From: Roseovarius sp. SCSIO 43702 | GTDB taxonomy: Bacteria; Pseudomonadota; Alphaproteobacteria; Rhodobacterales; Rhodobacteraceae | DNA length: 64,000 nucleotides | Direction of reading: 5' to 3' | Assembly (NCBI RefSeq): GCF_019599045.1 | Contig: NZ_CP080623.1 | Location: forward strand, 3,370,501 to 3,434,500 | Part shown: positions 8,769-16,752 of the stretch, piece after piece | Position numbering within the stretch: position 1 is the stretch's first letter | How the letters are laid out: the number at the start of each line of letters is the position of its first letter | The notes under the pieces: model-generated | What the model was told of the DNA's origin: nothing | Seen by the model: the letters and a program-made list of their open reading frames with translations, nothing else | The model's database searches: none | Position numbers and translations under genes: made by a program

Positions 8769-9575
8769 ATGGAACTCGCACTTTACCAGATGACCGCCGA
8801 ACCCGAACCGCGCTCGCGCCCGCAGCGCATCATCGACGCCATGGCGCGCGCGCGCTCCTTCGGTGCCGACCTCATGGTCGCGCCCGAACTCGCCCTGTCG
8901 GGCTACGGCGAAGGCGATCGCCTGCGCGACCTCGCGCAATCGGCCTCGGGCGCATGGGTGCAGGAAATGCGCGAAGCCGCCGAAGGCATCGGGATCAGCC
9001 TCGTCGCGGGCTTTCCCGAGCGCCGCCGCGACGGCCTGAGCATCTCGGCCATGGCGGTCTTCGCGGACGGGCGCGAGCCTGTGATCTACCGCAAGGGCTT
9101 TCTCTACCGTCCCTACGAGAAGGACATCTTCACCCCTGCCGGCCCCAACACCGTCACCTTCGAGCTGAACGGGCTGCGCGTCGGGATGCTCATCTGTTTC
9201 GACGTGGAGTTTCCCGAATGCGTCCGCGCGCTGGCCCTGGCGGGTGCCGATCTCGTCGTCGTGCCCACGGCGCTGCCCGCGCAGCAGGGCAGCGACTTCA
9301 TCGCGCAAAGCCTGATCCGCGTGCGCGCACATGAAAACCAGGTTTTCGTCGCCTATTGCGATCATGCCGACGCCGACGACCGCTTCGCCTACCAGGGCAT
9401 GTCGTCGATCGTGGCACCCGACGCCTCGGTCCTCGCCTCCGCGCCCGAAACCGGCGAGGCGCTCATCACCGCCACGATCGACCCCGCGGCCTACGCCGAA
9501 TCGCGCGAGATCAATCCCTATATCGAGGAATGGCGCGCCGCCACACGGGTTGACTCGGACGCCGCCCCGGCGTAA
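8769..9575 (+). CDS. Carbon-nitrogen hydrolase (nitrilase superfamily)
   Basis: 268 aa from ATG 8769; ATG 8757 would add four residues. The Glu-Lys-Cys triad is visible: Glu40 in VAPELALSGYG, Lys109 in YRKGFLY, and Cys143 in MLICFDVEFPE. The family hydrolyses amides or nitriles in the cytosol (e.g. omega-amidase, N-carbamoyl-amine or aliphatic amide hydrolases). The specific substrate is not readable. Length is standard. It stands alone, followed by a hairpin and then ffh. Confidence 0.88.
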   Translation: MELALYQMTAEPEPRSRPQRIIDAMARARSFGADLMVAPELALSGYGEGDRLRDLAQSASGAWVQEMREAAEGIGISLVAGFPERRRDGLSISAMAVFADGREPVIYRKGFLYRPYEKDIFTPAGPNTVTFELNGLRVGMLICFDVEFPECVRALALAGADLVVVPTALPAQQGSDFIAQSLIRVRAHENQVFVAYCDHADADDRFAYQGMSSIVAPDASVLASAPETGEALITATIDPAAYAESREINPYIEEWRAATRVDSDAAPA

Positions 9576-9637
9576 ACGCCGCCCCGTATCCGGAAGTCGC
9601 CGACGCTTCCGGTCCCTTGGCACCCTGCCGGGATCGC

Positions 9638-9672
9638 CCCCCACCAGCGAGTTTCGCCCGTGGGGGCCTTTG
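9638..9672 (+). terminator. Hairpin between C-N hydrolase and ffh, possible terminator
   Basis: CCCCCAC (9638-9644) pairs with GTGGGGG (9660-9666), and inside it GCGA pairs with TCGC across a GTT loop. The stem is followed by CCTTTGTGATTT, a weak T-rich stretch. It probably ends the hydrolase transcript or structures the ffh leader. Confidence 0.45.
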
Positions 9673-9733
9673 TGATTTGAGCCGCCCTTCTTATCTCGAA
9701 GGGCAATGACGCAACCGGCAAGGAGGCCGCGGA

Positions 9734-11236
9734 ATGTTTGAAAATCTGTCCGAACGCCTCTCCGGCGTCTTTGACCGGCTGACGAAACAGGGCGCGCTCT
9801 CCGAGGAGGACGTCAAGACCGCCCTGCGCGAGGTGCGCGTCGCCCTGCTCGAGGCCGACGTCTCGCTGCCCGTGGCGCGCGATTTCGTCAAGGCCGTGCA
9901 GGAAAAGGCCACCGGGCAGGCGGTCACCAAGTCCGTCACGCCCGGCCAGCAGGTCGTCAAGATCGTCCATGACGAGCTTGTCCATGTCCTCACCGGCGAC
10001 GAGGATCCCGGCAAGCTCAAGATCGACAACCCGCCCGCGCCCATCCTCATGGTGGGTCTGCAGGGCTCGGGCAAGACGACGACCACCGCCAAGCTCGCCA
10101 AGCGCCTCAAGGAGCGCGAGGGCAAGCGCGTGCTGATGGCATCGCTCGACGTGAACCGCCCGGCGGCCATGGAACAGCTGGCCATCCTCGGAACCCAGAT
10201 CGGCGTCGACACGCTGCCCATCGTCAAGGGCGAGGACCCGGTGCAGATCGCCAAGCGCGCCAGGACGCAGGCCAGCCTCGGTGGCTACGACGTCTACATG
10301 CTCGACACCGCCGGCCGGCTGCATATCGACGCCGAGCTCATCGCGCAGGCGGCGGCCGTGCGCGACGTGGCCAACCCGCGCGAGACGCTGCTGGTGGTCG
10401 ATGGCCTCACCGGTCAGGACGCCGTCAACGTCGCGACCGAGTTCGACGACAAGATCGGCGTGACCGGCGTGGTCCTCACCCGCATGGACGGCGACGGGCG
10501 CGGCGGTGCGGCCCTCTCGATGCGCGCCGTGACGGGCAAGCCGATCCGCTTCGTGGGTCTGGGCGAGAAGATGGACGCGATCGAGACCTTCGAGCCCGAG
10601 CGCATCGCGGGCCGCATCCTCGGCATGGGCGATATCGTCAGCCTCGTGGAAAAGGCGCAACAGACCATCGAGGCCGAGCAGGCCGAGAAGATGATGCGCC
10701 GCTTCCAGAAGGGTCAGTTCAACATGAACGACCTCAAGATGCAGCTCGAGCAGATGCAGAAGATGGGCGGCATGGAATCGATGATGGGCATGATGCCCGG
10801 CATGGGCAAGATGGCCAAACAGGTGCAGGAGGCCGGCATCGACGACCGGATGCTCACCCACCAGATCGCGCTGATCCAGTCGATGACCAGGAAGGAACGC
10901 GCCAACCCCAAGCTCCTGCAGGCCAGCCGCAAGAAACGCATCGCGCGCGGTGCGGGACTCGAGGTTTCCGAGCTCAACAAGCTTCTCAAGATGCAGCGCC
11001 AGATGGGCGACATGATGAAGAAGATGGGCAAGATGGGGAAAGGCGGCATGCTGAAACAGGCCATGAAGGGCATGTTCGGCAAGGGCGGCCCCAGCCCCGA
11101 GGACATGGCCGGCATGGACCCGAAGGCCATCGAACAGGCCGCGAAGCAGATGGGCAAGGGCCTCCCCGGCGGGATGCCCGGTCTTGGCGGCGCCGGCCTG
11201 CCCCCCGGTCTCTCGGGCCTCGGCAAGAAGAAGTGA
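9734..11236 (+). CDS. ffh: Signal recognition particle protein Ffh (SRP54)
   Basis: 500 aa GTPase that, with 4.5S RNA, targets nascent membrane proteins to FtsY. N domain 1-85, then the G domain with P-loop LQGSGKTTTTAKLAK at about 109-123, DTAGRL, and TRMDGDGRGGAALS. The M domain is extremely Met/Lys/Gly-rich (about 330-500), including the RNA-binding helix region near RIARGAG. The C-terminal Gly/Met/Pro-rich tail is somewhat long but usual in alphaproteobacteria. No 4.5S RNA gene was recognised nearby. Confidence 0.97.
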   Translation: MFENLSERLSGVFDRLTKQGALSEEDVKTALREVRVALLEADVSLPVARDFVKAVQEKATGQAVTKSVTPGQQVVKIVHDELVHVLTGDEDPGKLKIDNPPAPILMVGLQGSGKTTTTAKLAKRLKEREGKRVLMASLDVNRPAAMEQLAILGTQIGVDTLPIVKGEDPVQIAKRARTQASLGGYDVYMLDTAGRLHIDAELIAQAAAVRDVANPRETLLVVDGLTGQDAVNVATEFDDKIGVTGVVLTRMDGDGRGGAALSMRAVTGKPIRFVGLGEKMDAIETFEPERIAGRILGMGDIVSLVEKAQQTIEAEQAEKMMRRFQKGQFNMNDLKMQLEQMQKMGGMESMMGMMPGMGKMAKQVQEAGIDDRMLTHQIALIQSMTRKERANPKLLQASRKKRIARGAGLEVSELNKLLKMQRQMGDMMKKMGKMGKGGMLKQAMKGMFGKGGPSPEDMAGMDPKAIEQAAKQMGKGLPGGMPGLGGAGLPPGLSGLGKKK

Positions 11237-11356
11237 CGCAATGGTGGACCGCGCATCATACCCCGCCCCTGGCGCAACTTGCGCGCGGAGGAACGAGTAT
11301 TTGAGGCAAGATGAAGCAGCGCGTGCCCGCTTGCGCGTCCGGCGGAGCATGTCGTC

Positions 11357-11923
11357 ATGACCGCGCTTCCCGATATCCGGCTCGAGACCGGGCGTCTCCT
11401 TCTCCGTCTTCCCGAGGCGGCGGATTTCGACGCCTATTGCGCCTTCGCCCTCGACAGGGAACGTGCGGCGGGCTTCGGGCTCGAGACGAACCGCGCGCAG
11501 GCATGGCGCTGGTTCGCCTGCAACCTCGGCCATTGGGCGCTCCACGGCTACGGCTATTTCACGATCGTCTGGAAGGAGACCGGGGCTCCTTGCGGGATCA
11601 CCGGCATCTGGAACCCCGAGGGCTGGCCCGAACCGGAAATCGGCTGGGTCGTCTACGAAGGCTACGAGGGCCTCGGCATCGCCCGCGAGGGGGCGGAGCG
11701 CGCCCGCCGCTGGGCCTACGAAACCCTCGGCTTCACCACGCTGACCTCCAACATCGTCCCCGGCAACGATCGCTCGGTCGCGCTGGCCGAACGTCTGGGT
11801 GCCTCCTACGAACGCACCTACGAGAACGTCCACATGGGCACCGAGATGCTCTACCGGCACCCCTCGCCTTCCGAGCTGGGCCTCGAGGTCGATGCCGATG
11901 GAAGCCCCGAGGCCTACGCATGA
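11357..11923 (+). CDS. GNAT-family N-acetyltransferase (first of a tandem pair)
   Basis: 188 aa. RimJ/RimL-type acetyltransferase fold: RLETGRLLLRLPEAADFD at the start, the acceptor-side W-rich helix (AWRWFACNLGHWALHGYG), EIGWVVYEGYEGLGIAREGAE forming the acetyl-CoA loop, and the LTSNIVPGNDRSVALAERLGA motif typical of N-terminal or small-molecule acetyltransferases. The substrate is unknown. It ends in an ATGA overlap with a second, related GNAT gene, so the pair is co-translated. Confidence 0.85.
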   Translation: MTALPDIRLETGRLLLRLPEAADFDAYCAFALDRERAAGFGLETNRAQAWRWFACNLGHWALHGYGYFTIVWKETGAPCGITGIWNPEGWPEPEIGWVVYEGYEGLGIAREGAERARRWAYETLGFTTLTSNIVPGNDRSVALAERLGASYERTYENVHMGTEMLYRHPSPSELGLEVDADGSPEAYA

Positions 11924-12456
11924 CCCACGCCACCCGCCCCCTGCCCGAGAATGCGCCCACGGTCGACACCCCCGACCTGATCCTGCGCGGCTATCGCGAA
12001 AGCGATTTCGAGGCGATCGCCGCCTTCGGCGCGTCCGAACGGGCGCGTTTCGTGGGCGGGCCGATGAACCGGTGGGACAGCTGGCGCGCGCTTCTCGCGG
12101 GGATCGGCCACTGGACCCTCCGGGGTTACGGCATGTGGATCGTGGAGCACCGCGCGAGCGGCGAAGTCGCGGGCCGCGTGGGCATCATCTTCAACGACGG
12201 CTGGGACGAGCCCGAGCTTGGCTGGCACATTTTCGAGGGCTTCGAGGGGCGCGGTTTCGCCCACCAGGCCTGCCTCGCGGCACGCGCCCACGCGGCGAAG
12301 GCATGGGGTCTCGACGGTGTCATCTCCTACATCGCCGCCGATAACGACCGCTCGCTCCGCCTCGCCCGGCGCCTCGGCTGCGTCCACGAACGCGACGGCA
12401 CGCTGCTCGGCGAACCCTGCCAGATCTGGCGCCACCCCCGGGAGGCGATGCAATGA
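11920..12456 (+). CDS. GNAT-family N-acetyltransferase (second of a tandem pair)
   Basis: 178 aa from ATG 11920. Paralogue of the preceding gene with the same segment order: PDLILRGYRESDFEA, the GHWTLRGYGMW helix, ELGWHIFEGFEGRGFAHQA for the acetyl-CoA loop, and YIAADNDRSLRLARRLGC. The shared motifs and adjacency indicate local duplication with strong divergence. The start is set by the 4-base overlap. Substrate not inferable. It is followed 30 bases later by chorismate mutase. Confidence 0.85.
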   Translation: MTHATRPLPENAPTVDTPDLILRGYRESDFEAIAAFGASERARFVGGPMNRWDSWRALLAGIGHWTLRGYGMWIVEHRASGEVAGRVGIIFNDGWDEPELGWHIFEGFEGRGFAHQACLAARAHAAKAWGLDGVISYIAADNDRSLRLARRLGCVHERDGTLLGEPCQIWRHPREAMQ

Positions 12457-12486
12457 GTCCCGCAACCGCTTTGAAAGGCGCATCTC

Positions 12487-12783
12487 ATGTCTGACGCGTC
12501 CAAACTCGCCGCCGAACTGCTCAAGAGCCATCGCGACAGCATCGACCGTCTCGATGCGGTGCTCGTCTTCACCCTGGCCGAGCGGTTCAAGCACACGCAG
12601 GCCGTTGGCGTGCTCAAGGCACAGCACGACCTGCCCCCCTCCGATCCGCTGCGCGAAAGCCAGCAGATCGAGCGGCTCGAGCGCCTGGCGCGCGAGGCCG
12701 ATCTCGACCCCGAATTCGCCCGGAATTTCCTGAATTTCATCATCGGCGAAGTGATCCAGCACCACAAGAAACACCAATCCTAG
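12487..12783 (+). CDS. Chorismate mutase, AroQ type
   Basis: 98 aa, all-helical. Converts chorismate to prephenate for Phe/Tyr synthesis. The AroQ pattern is seen as R16-x-x-I-x-x-L-D (RDSIDRLDAVLVFTLAER), then K44 in VGVLKAQHDLP, and the C-terminal helix NFIIGEVIQHHKKHQ. Length matches free-standing AroQ mutases of this family. It lies 48 bases before rpsP, an arrangement common in Rhodobacteraceae by recollection. No regulatory ACT domain is attached. Confidence 0.88.
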   Translation: MSDASKLAAELLKSHRDSIDRLDAVLVFTLAERFKHTQAVGVLKAQHDLPPSDPLRESQQIERLERLAREADLDPEFARNFLNFIIGEVIQHHKKHQS

Positions 12784-12831
12784 GAGGGGGTCCGCCCCCG
12801 TCCGACCCAGCCATTCAAAGGAGAAACGACA

Positions 12832-13245
12832 ATGGCCATGAAAATCCGTCTCGCCCGTGGCGGCAGCAAGAAACGCCCCCATTACTCGATCGTCGCCGCC
12901 GATTCGCGCATGCCGCGCGACGGCCGCTTCATCGAGAAGCTGGGCACCTACAACCCGCTCCTGCCCAAGGACAGCGAGGACCGCGTCAAGATGAACATGG
13001 AGCGCGTGCAATACTGGCTCGACCAGGGCGCGCAACCCAGCGATCGCATCTCGCGCTTCCTCGAAGCGGCGGGCCATATCGAGAAGAAGGAACGCGCCAA
13101 CCTCAAGAAGGGCGAGCCGGGCCAGAAGGCCAAGGAACGTGCCGAGGAGAAGGCCGAGAAGGCCAAGGCCGCAGCCGAAGCCGCCAACGCCCCCGCCGAG
13201 GAACCGGCGGCCGAGGCCGAGGCCGAGGCGGCGACCGAAGAGTAA
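12832..13245 (+). CDS. rpsP: 30S ribosomal protein S16
   Basis: 137 aa. The conserved core ([20 protein letters not shown] to about residue 85, with [13 protein letters not shown]) is followed by about 50 residues that are almost entirely Ala, Glu and Lys. The charged tail is a common alphaproteobacterial S16 extension and is probably disordered. It is preceded by a strong ribosome binding site (AAAGGAG, about 12816). It starts the S16-RimM-TrmD-L19 order with bluB inserted. Start at ATG 12832; a second Met at residue 3 is also possible. Confidence 0.97.
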   Translation: MAMKIRLARGGSKKRPHYSIVAADSRMPRDGRFIEKLGTYNPLLPKDSEDRVKMNMERVQYWLDQGAQPSDRISRFLEAAGHIEKKERANLKKGEPGQKAKERAEEKAEKAKAAAEAANAPAEEPAAEAEAEAATEE

Positions 13246-13266
13246 CCGGGCAACGGGCGGCGGATC

Positions 13267-13896
13267 ATGCCGCACTTCTCGGAAGACTTCCGGGCCGATC
13301 TCGACCGGCTCATGCGGTGGCGGCGCGACGTGCGCCGCTTCCGCACCGATCCGGTCGACGAGCCATGCCTCGATACCTGCCTCGCCGCCTTTCTCACCGC
13401 CCCGTCGGTGGGCCTGAGCGAGCCGTGGCGCATCCTGCGCGTCTCCTCCCCTGCGGCGCGTGGCGCCGCGCTTGAGAATTTCCGCACCGAGAACGACCGC
13501 GCGCTGGCAGGCTACGAGGGACGCCGTGCCGCGCTCTACGCCGGGCTGAAACTCTCGGGCATGCAGGAGTCGCCGGTGCAACTCGCCGTCTTCTGCGACG
13601 AGGCGACCGGGAAGGGCGCCGGTCTCGGCGCAGCCACCATGCCCGAGATGCGCCGCTATTCCGTGGTGGGCGCGATCACGCAGTTCTGGCTTGTCGCGCG
13701 CGCCCACGGGCTCGGCGTCGGCTGGGTGTCGATCCTCGACCCCGACCGCCTTGCGCGCGATCTCGACGCGCCCGGAGACTGGCGCCTCGTGGCCTATCTC
13801 TGCGTCGGCTGGCCCGAGGAGGAAAGCGAGACGCCGGAACTCGAAACCGCCGGCTGGGAGGATCGCCGCGCGTCCCTCCCGATCGAGGAGCGTTGA
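13267..13896 (+). CDS. bluB: 5,6-dimethylbenzimidazole synthase BluB
   Basis: 209 aa flavin-destructase of the nitroreductase fold that turns reduced FMN into the lower ligand of cobalamin. BluB-type features: [11 protein letters not shown] (FMN-contacting arginines) at the N-terminus, [12 protein letters not shown] around 45-56, and [32 protein letters not shown] near 135-165. No other B12 genes are adjacent. It ends 2 bases before a small candidate ORF that leads into rimM. It starts 22 bases after rpsP. Confidence 0.9.
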   Translation: MPHFSEDFRADLDRLMRWRRDVRRFRTDPVDEPCLDTCLAAFLTAPSVGLSEPWRILRVSSPAARGAALENFRTENDRALAGYEGRRAALYAGLKLSGMQESPVQLAVFCDEATGKGAGLGAATMPEMRRYSVVGAITQFWLVARAHGLGVGWVSILDPDRLARDLDAPGDWRLVAYLCVGWPEEESETPELETAGWEDRRASLPIEER

Positions 13897-13898
13897 CC

Positions 13899-14024
13899 AT
13901 GCCCGCTCGCTTGCGCCTTGCCATTTTCACGCTGCCGGCGTTCCCTGCGGGAATGATGATGGAAACCGACCAGGTAACGGCGGCCGGCCGCGGAGGCGAC
14001 CGCGGCCCCAGGGGGCTGTCATGA
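13899..14024 (+). CDS. Candidate 41-aa small ORF between bluB and rimM
   Basis: Reads [25 protein letters not shown]... and ends Gly-Leu-Ser. Three things favour it: a good ribosome binding site GAGGAG (13885-13890) 8 bases before the ATG, a start 2 bases after the bluB stop, and a stop that overlaps the rimM ATG as ATGA. The first half is weakly hydrophobic and the second half is Gly/Arg-rich. No family is recognised. It may be a translational-coupling leader peptide for rimM rather than a functional protein. It is too short for usual gene calling. Confidence 0.4.
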   Translation: MPARLRLAIFTLPAFPAGMMMETDQVTAAGRGGDRGPRGLS

Positions 14025-14527
14025 CCGATCTCATCTGCATCGGCGCCATCGCGGGCGCCTTCGGCGTGCGCGGCGAGGTGCGGCTCAAGAGCTTCACCGC
14101 CACCCCCGACGACATCGCGACCTATGGCCCGCTCACCACGCAGGACGGCGCGCGCGATTTCCGCGTGACGCTCACGGGCCAGACCACCAACGCGCTCACC
14201 GCGCGCCTCTCCGGCGTCTCCACCAGGGAGGAGGCCGACGCGCTGCGCGGCACGCAGCTTTTCGTCGCGCGCGACCGCCTCCCCTCGCTGCCCGACGACG
14301 AGTATTACCACGCCGACCTGATCGGCCTCGAGGTCGTCGATACCGGCGGCACGACGCTGGGACGGGTCAAGGCCGTGCTGAACCACGGCGCCTCGGACAT
14401 CCTCGAGATCCACGGCCCCGGACTCAAGTCGAGTGTCCTGCTGCCCTTCACCCGTGCGGCCGTGCCCACCGTCGATCTCGGCGCGGGCCGCATCGTGGCC
14501 GATCCGCCCGAAGGGCTCTTCGACTGA
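14021..14527 (+). CDS. rimM: 16S rRNA processing/maturation factor RimM
   Basis: 168 aa from ATG 14021. It binds S19 and helps 30S head maturation. The N-terminal RimM domain begins [21 protein letters not shown]; the PRC-barrel domain starts around residue 92 ([14 protein letters not shown]) and ends in the conserved [13 protein letters not shown]...IVADPPEGL. The start is supported by GGGGG 5-10 bases upstream and by overlap with the small ORF. Lies in the S16-RimM-TrmD-L19 series. Standard length. Confidence 0.93.
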   Translation: MTDLICIGAIAGAFGVRGEVRLKSFTATPDDIATYGPLTTQDGARDFRVTLTGQTTNALTARLSGVSTREEADALRGTQLFVARDRLPSLPDDEYYHADLIGLEVVDTGGTTLGRVKAVLNHGASDILEIHGPGLKSSVLLPFTRAAVPTVDLGAGRIVADPPEGLFD

Positions 14528-14630
14528 GGGGCGGCAGCCCTCGCGGGAACCAAGCGTGACCTCACGATGTTGTGAGTGCAGGATGCCGATCCGGCAGCCG
14601 TGAGGACAACAGTGAACGAGGACTAATTAC

Positions 14631-14792
14631 ATGCTTGAGTGGATTCTCATACTTCTCGCCATCGCGGCCATCGCGGCCATGCTCGGCTTCGGTCGTCTGT
14701 CGGGCGTCGCGCTTTCGGGCGCCAAGATCCTGATCGTGATCGCCCTGATCCTGTTCCTGCTGGTGGTGCTGGGCGTCATATCATTGGCCTGA
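14631..14792 (+). CDS. DUF1328 (UPF0391) small membrane protein
   Basis: 53 aa: MLEWILILLAIAAIAAMLGF, then GRLSGVALSGAKILIVIALI and a second hydrophobic end. Two membrane helices with a Gly-rich turn and a conserved Lys match the YtjA/DUF1328 family, which has no established function and is often stress-induced elsewhere. It is preceded by GAACGAGGA (about 14614-14622). It interrupts the usual rimM-trmD spacing. Confidence 0.8.
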   Translation: MLEWILILLAIAAIAAMLGFGRLSGVALSGAKILIVIALILFLLVVLGVISLA

Positions 14793-14855
14793 CGGGTCCG
14801 GCGGCCCCCGAAGATAGGAGTTTGCATGCTCGCGTCGATGACCTAAGACGCGGGC

Positions 14856-15668
14856 ATGTCCGCATCTGACGACACCCCCAGCCGCGCGGCGGGCCGGAAG
14901 GCCGTTTCCGTCTCGACAAGGCCGCGCGAACTCATGGCCGACCGTCCCCGCCTGGCCGGGGCATGGACCGCGCGCGTCATCACCCTTCTGCCCGAGGCGT
15001 TTCCCGGCGTGTTGGGACACAGCCTGACGGGCCGCGCGCTCGACCAGGGGCTCTGGGCGCTCGAGACGACCGACCTGCGCAGCCATGGCGAGGGCAGACA
15101 CCGCAATGTCGACGACACGCCCGCCGGCGGCGGCGCCGGGATGGTCCTGCGCCCCGACGTGATGGGCCGCGCCATCGACGAGGCCATGGCAGGCACGCCG
15201 CCCGACTGGCCGCTCGTCTATCTCAGCCCGCGCGGCACGCCGTTCACGCAGGCCATGGCCGAGGATTTCGCCGCGCGCCCCGGCCTCACCCTTATCTGCG
15301 GCCGCTTCGAGGGGCTCGACCAGCGCGTCATCGACCACTACGGCATCCGCGAGGTCTCGATCGGGGATTTCGTGCTGACCGGCGGCGAGATCGCGGCGCA
15401 GGCGATGATCGACGCCATCGTCCGACTGCGGCCCGGAGTGCTCGGCAACGCGGCCTCGACCGAGGACGAGAGCTTTTCGGACGGGTTGCTGGAACATCCC
15501 CAATACACCCGCCCGGCCGAATGGCGCGGGCACACGATCCCCGAGGTGCTGACCTCGGGCGATCACGCGCGCATCGCCCGCTGGCGGCGCGACAGGGCCG
15601 AGGAGATCACGCGCGACCGCCGCCCGGACCTCTGGGCCGCGCGCGGCGACCGCGACACCCGGAGCTGA
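14856..15668 (+). CDS. trmD: tRNA (guanine-N1)-methyltransferase TrmD
   Basis: 270 aa SPOUT methyltransferase making m1G37 in tRNAs, which prevents frameshifting. The core starts at about residue 38 ([19 protein letters not shown]) and shows the trefoil-knot SAM region [31 protein letters not shown]. The first 35 residues are a polar extension beyond the E. coli enzyme; a later start at [11 protein letters not shown] (ATG 14934) would also give a complete protein. Located between the DUF1328 gene and rplS as in other alphaproteobacteria. Confidence 0.93.
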   Translation: MSASDDTPSRAAGRKAVSVSTRPRELMADRPRLAGAWTARVITLLPEAFPGVLGHSLTGRALDQGLWALETTDLRSHGEGRHRNVDDTPAGGGAGMVLRPDVMGRAIDEAMAGTPPDWPLVYLSPRGTPFTQAMAEDFAARPGLTLICGRFEGLDQRVIDHYGIREVSIGDFVLTGGEIAAQAMIDAIVRLRPGVLGNAASTEDESFSDGLLEHPQYTRPAEWRGHTIPEVLTSGDHARIARWRRDRAEEITRDRRPDLWAARGDRDTRS

Positions 15669-15689
15669 CGCCCGCGCCCTCCTCGACGC

Positions 15690-15718
15690 TTGATCCGCGC
15701 GCCGATCCCGCCTATACG
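15690..15718 (+). promoter_or_regulatory. Predicted sigma70-type promoter of rplS-rpmE
   Basis: TTGATC (15690-15695) and TATACG (15713-15718) with a 17-base spacer. Transcription would begin near 15725, leaving a leader of about 220 bases before rplS. Such a leader could carry ribosomal-protein autoregulation, but no known leader fold was recognised. It is the best promoter match in the gap after trmD. Confidence 0.5.
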
Positions 15719-15943
15719 TCCGCTCGTTCGGAATCGCCTCGGCGGCTCCGGGCCTGTTTCCGTTGGGCACATTCCGGTCGGCCGCTTCTGCCGATCCCGC
15801 ATCGCCCCGCGAAACAGCTTCGACAGATAACGACGATCCGATCTCGGGCGGGCACCGCGGTGAACCCGGACGAAGACCACGAGCTCTCGGAACGCGACAC
15901 ACCTTTGCGGACACCAACCGCAAGCAACCCAGGAGAAGATCAG

Positions 15944-16348
15944 ATGAACCTGATCGCAGAAATCGAGGCCGAACAGATCGCCTCGCTCGGGAAGGACATT
16001 CCCGATTTCAAGGCCGGCGACACCGTGCGCGTCGGCTACAAGGTGACCGAAGGCACCCGCACCCGCGTGCAGGCCTTCGAGGGCGTCTGCATCAGCCGCA
16101 AGAACGGCGAGGGCATCGCCGGGTCGTTCACCGTCCGCAAGATTTCCTTCGGCGAAGGCGTGGAACGGGTATTCCCGCTCTACTCGACCAATATCGAAAG
16201 CATCGAGGTCGTGCGTCGGGGCCGCGTCCGCCGGGCCAAGCTCTACTACCTGCGCTCGCGCCGCGGCAAATCGGCCCGTATCGCCGAGGACGCGAACTAC
16301 AAGCCCAAGGATGACGGCAAGAAGCCTGTGCAAGGATCCTCGACATGA
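15944..16348 (+). CDS. rplS: 50S ribosomal protein L19
   Basis: 134 aa. Sits at the 30S-50S interface. Typical segments: [54 protein letters not shown] and [20 protein letters not shown]-terminal tail of about 20 residues (Lys/Asp-rich) extends beyond the minimal L19. The start at ATG 15944 follows AGGAGAAG. The stop overlaps the rpmE ATG as ATGA, so L19 and L31 are coupled. Confidence 0.97.
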   Translation: MNLIAEIEAEQIASLGKDIPDFKAGDTVRVGYKVTEGTRTRVQAFEGVCISRKNGEGIAGSFTVRKISFGEGVERVFPLYSTNIESIEVVRRGRVRRAKLYYLRSRRGKSARIAEDANYKPKDDGKKPVQGSST

Positions 16349-16566
16349 AAAAAGACATCCACCCCGATTACCACCTCATCGAAGTCAAGATGACGGATGG
16401 CACGACCTTCAAGATGCGCTCCACTTGGGGCAAGGAAGGCGACACGCTCTCGCTCGACATCGACCCCACCGTGCACCCCGCGTGGACGGGCGGCTCCTCG
16501 CGCCTGATGGACGCCGGCGGCCGCGTGTCGAAGTTCAAGAAGAAATACGAAGGTCTCGGCTTCTGA
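16345..16566 (+). CDS. rpmE: 50S ribosomal protein L31, zinc-free form
   Basis: 73 aa. Starts [20 protein letters not shown] and ends [13 protein letters not shown]. It has no cysteine, so it lacks the zinc-binding CxxC pairs of the zinc-containing L31 form. This cysteine-less form does not depend on zinc; it is the usual L31 in Rhodobacteraceae by recollection. It overlaps rplS by four bases and is followed by a strong terminator. Confidence 0.95.
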   Translation: MKKDIHPDYHLIEVKMTDGTTFKMRSTWGKEGDTLSLDIDPTVHPAWTGGSSRLMDAGGRVSKFKKKYEGLGF

Positions 16567-16593
16567 GCCACGGACCGACCCGACGCAGGAAAG

Positions 16594-16621
16594 CGCCCGC
16601 CCGAAAGACGGCGGGCGTTTT
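16594..16621 (+). terminator. Rho-independent terminator after rpmE
   Basis: CGCCCGCC (16594-16601) pairs with GGCGGGCG (16610-16617) around an 8-base loop, followed directly by TTTT. It is the clearest terminator of the ribosomal-protein run. Confidence 0.85.
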
Positions 16622-16752
16622 CACGTTTGACCCCATGCGATCCCTCGCAATCCGGCGTGGGATGCCTACCTTCGAATCCTGACCCATGCCGATTCCGGGC
16701 CGCGCTGCCGGACGCCCCGGACGCGCGGCGCCCATGACCCAAGGTATCCGAT

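Noticed and set aside
9518..11860. A 780-codon minus-strand frame opposite ffh
   Set aside because: The ffh gene on the other strand is certain, and this translation is a His/Leu/Gly-rich shadow.
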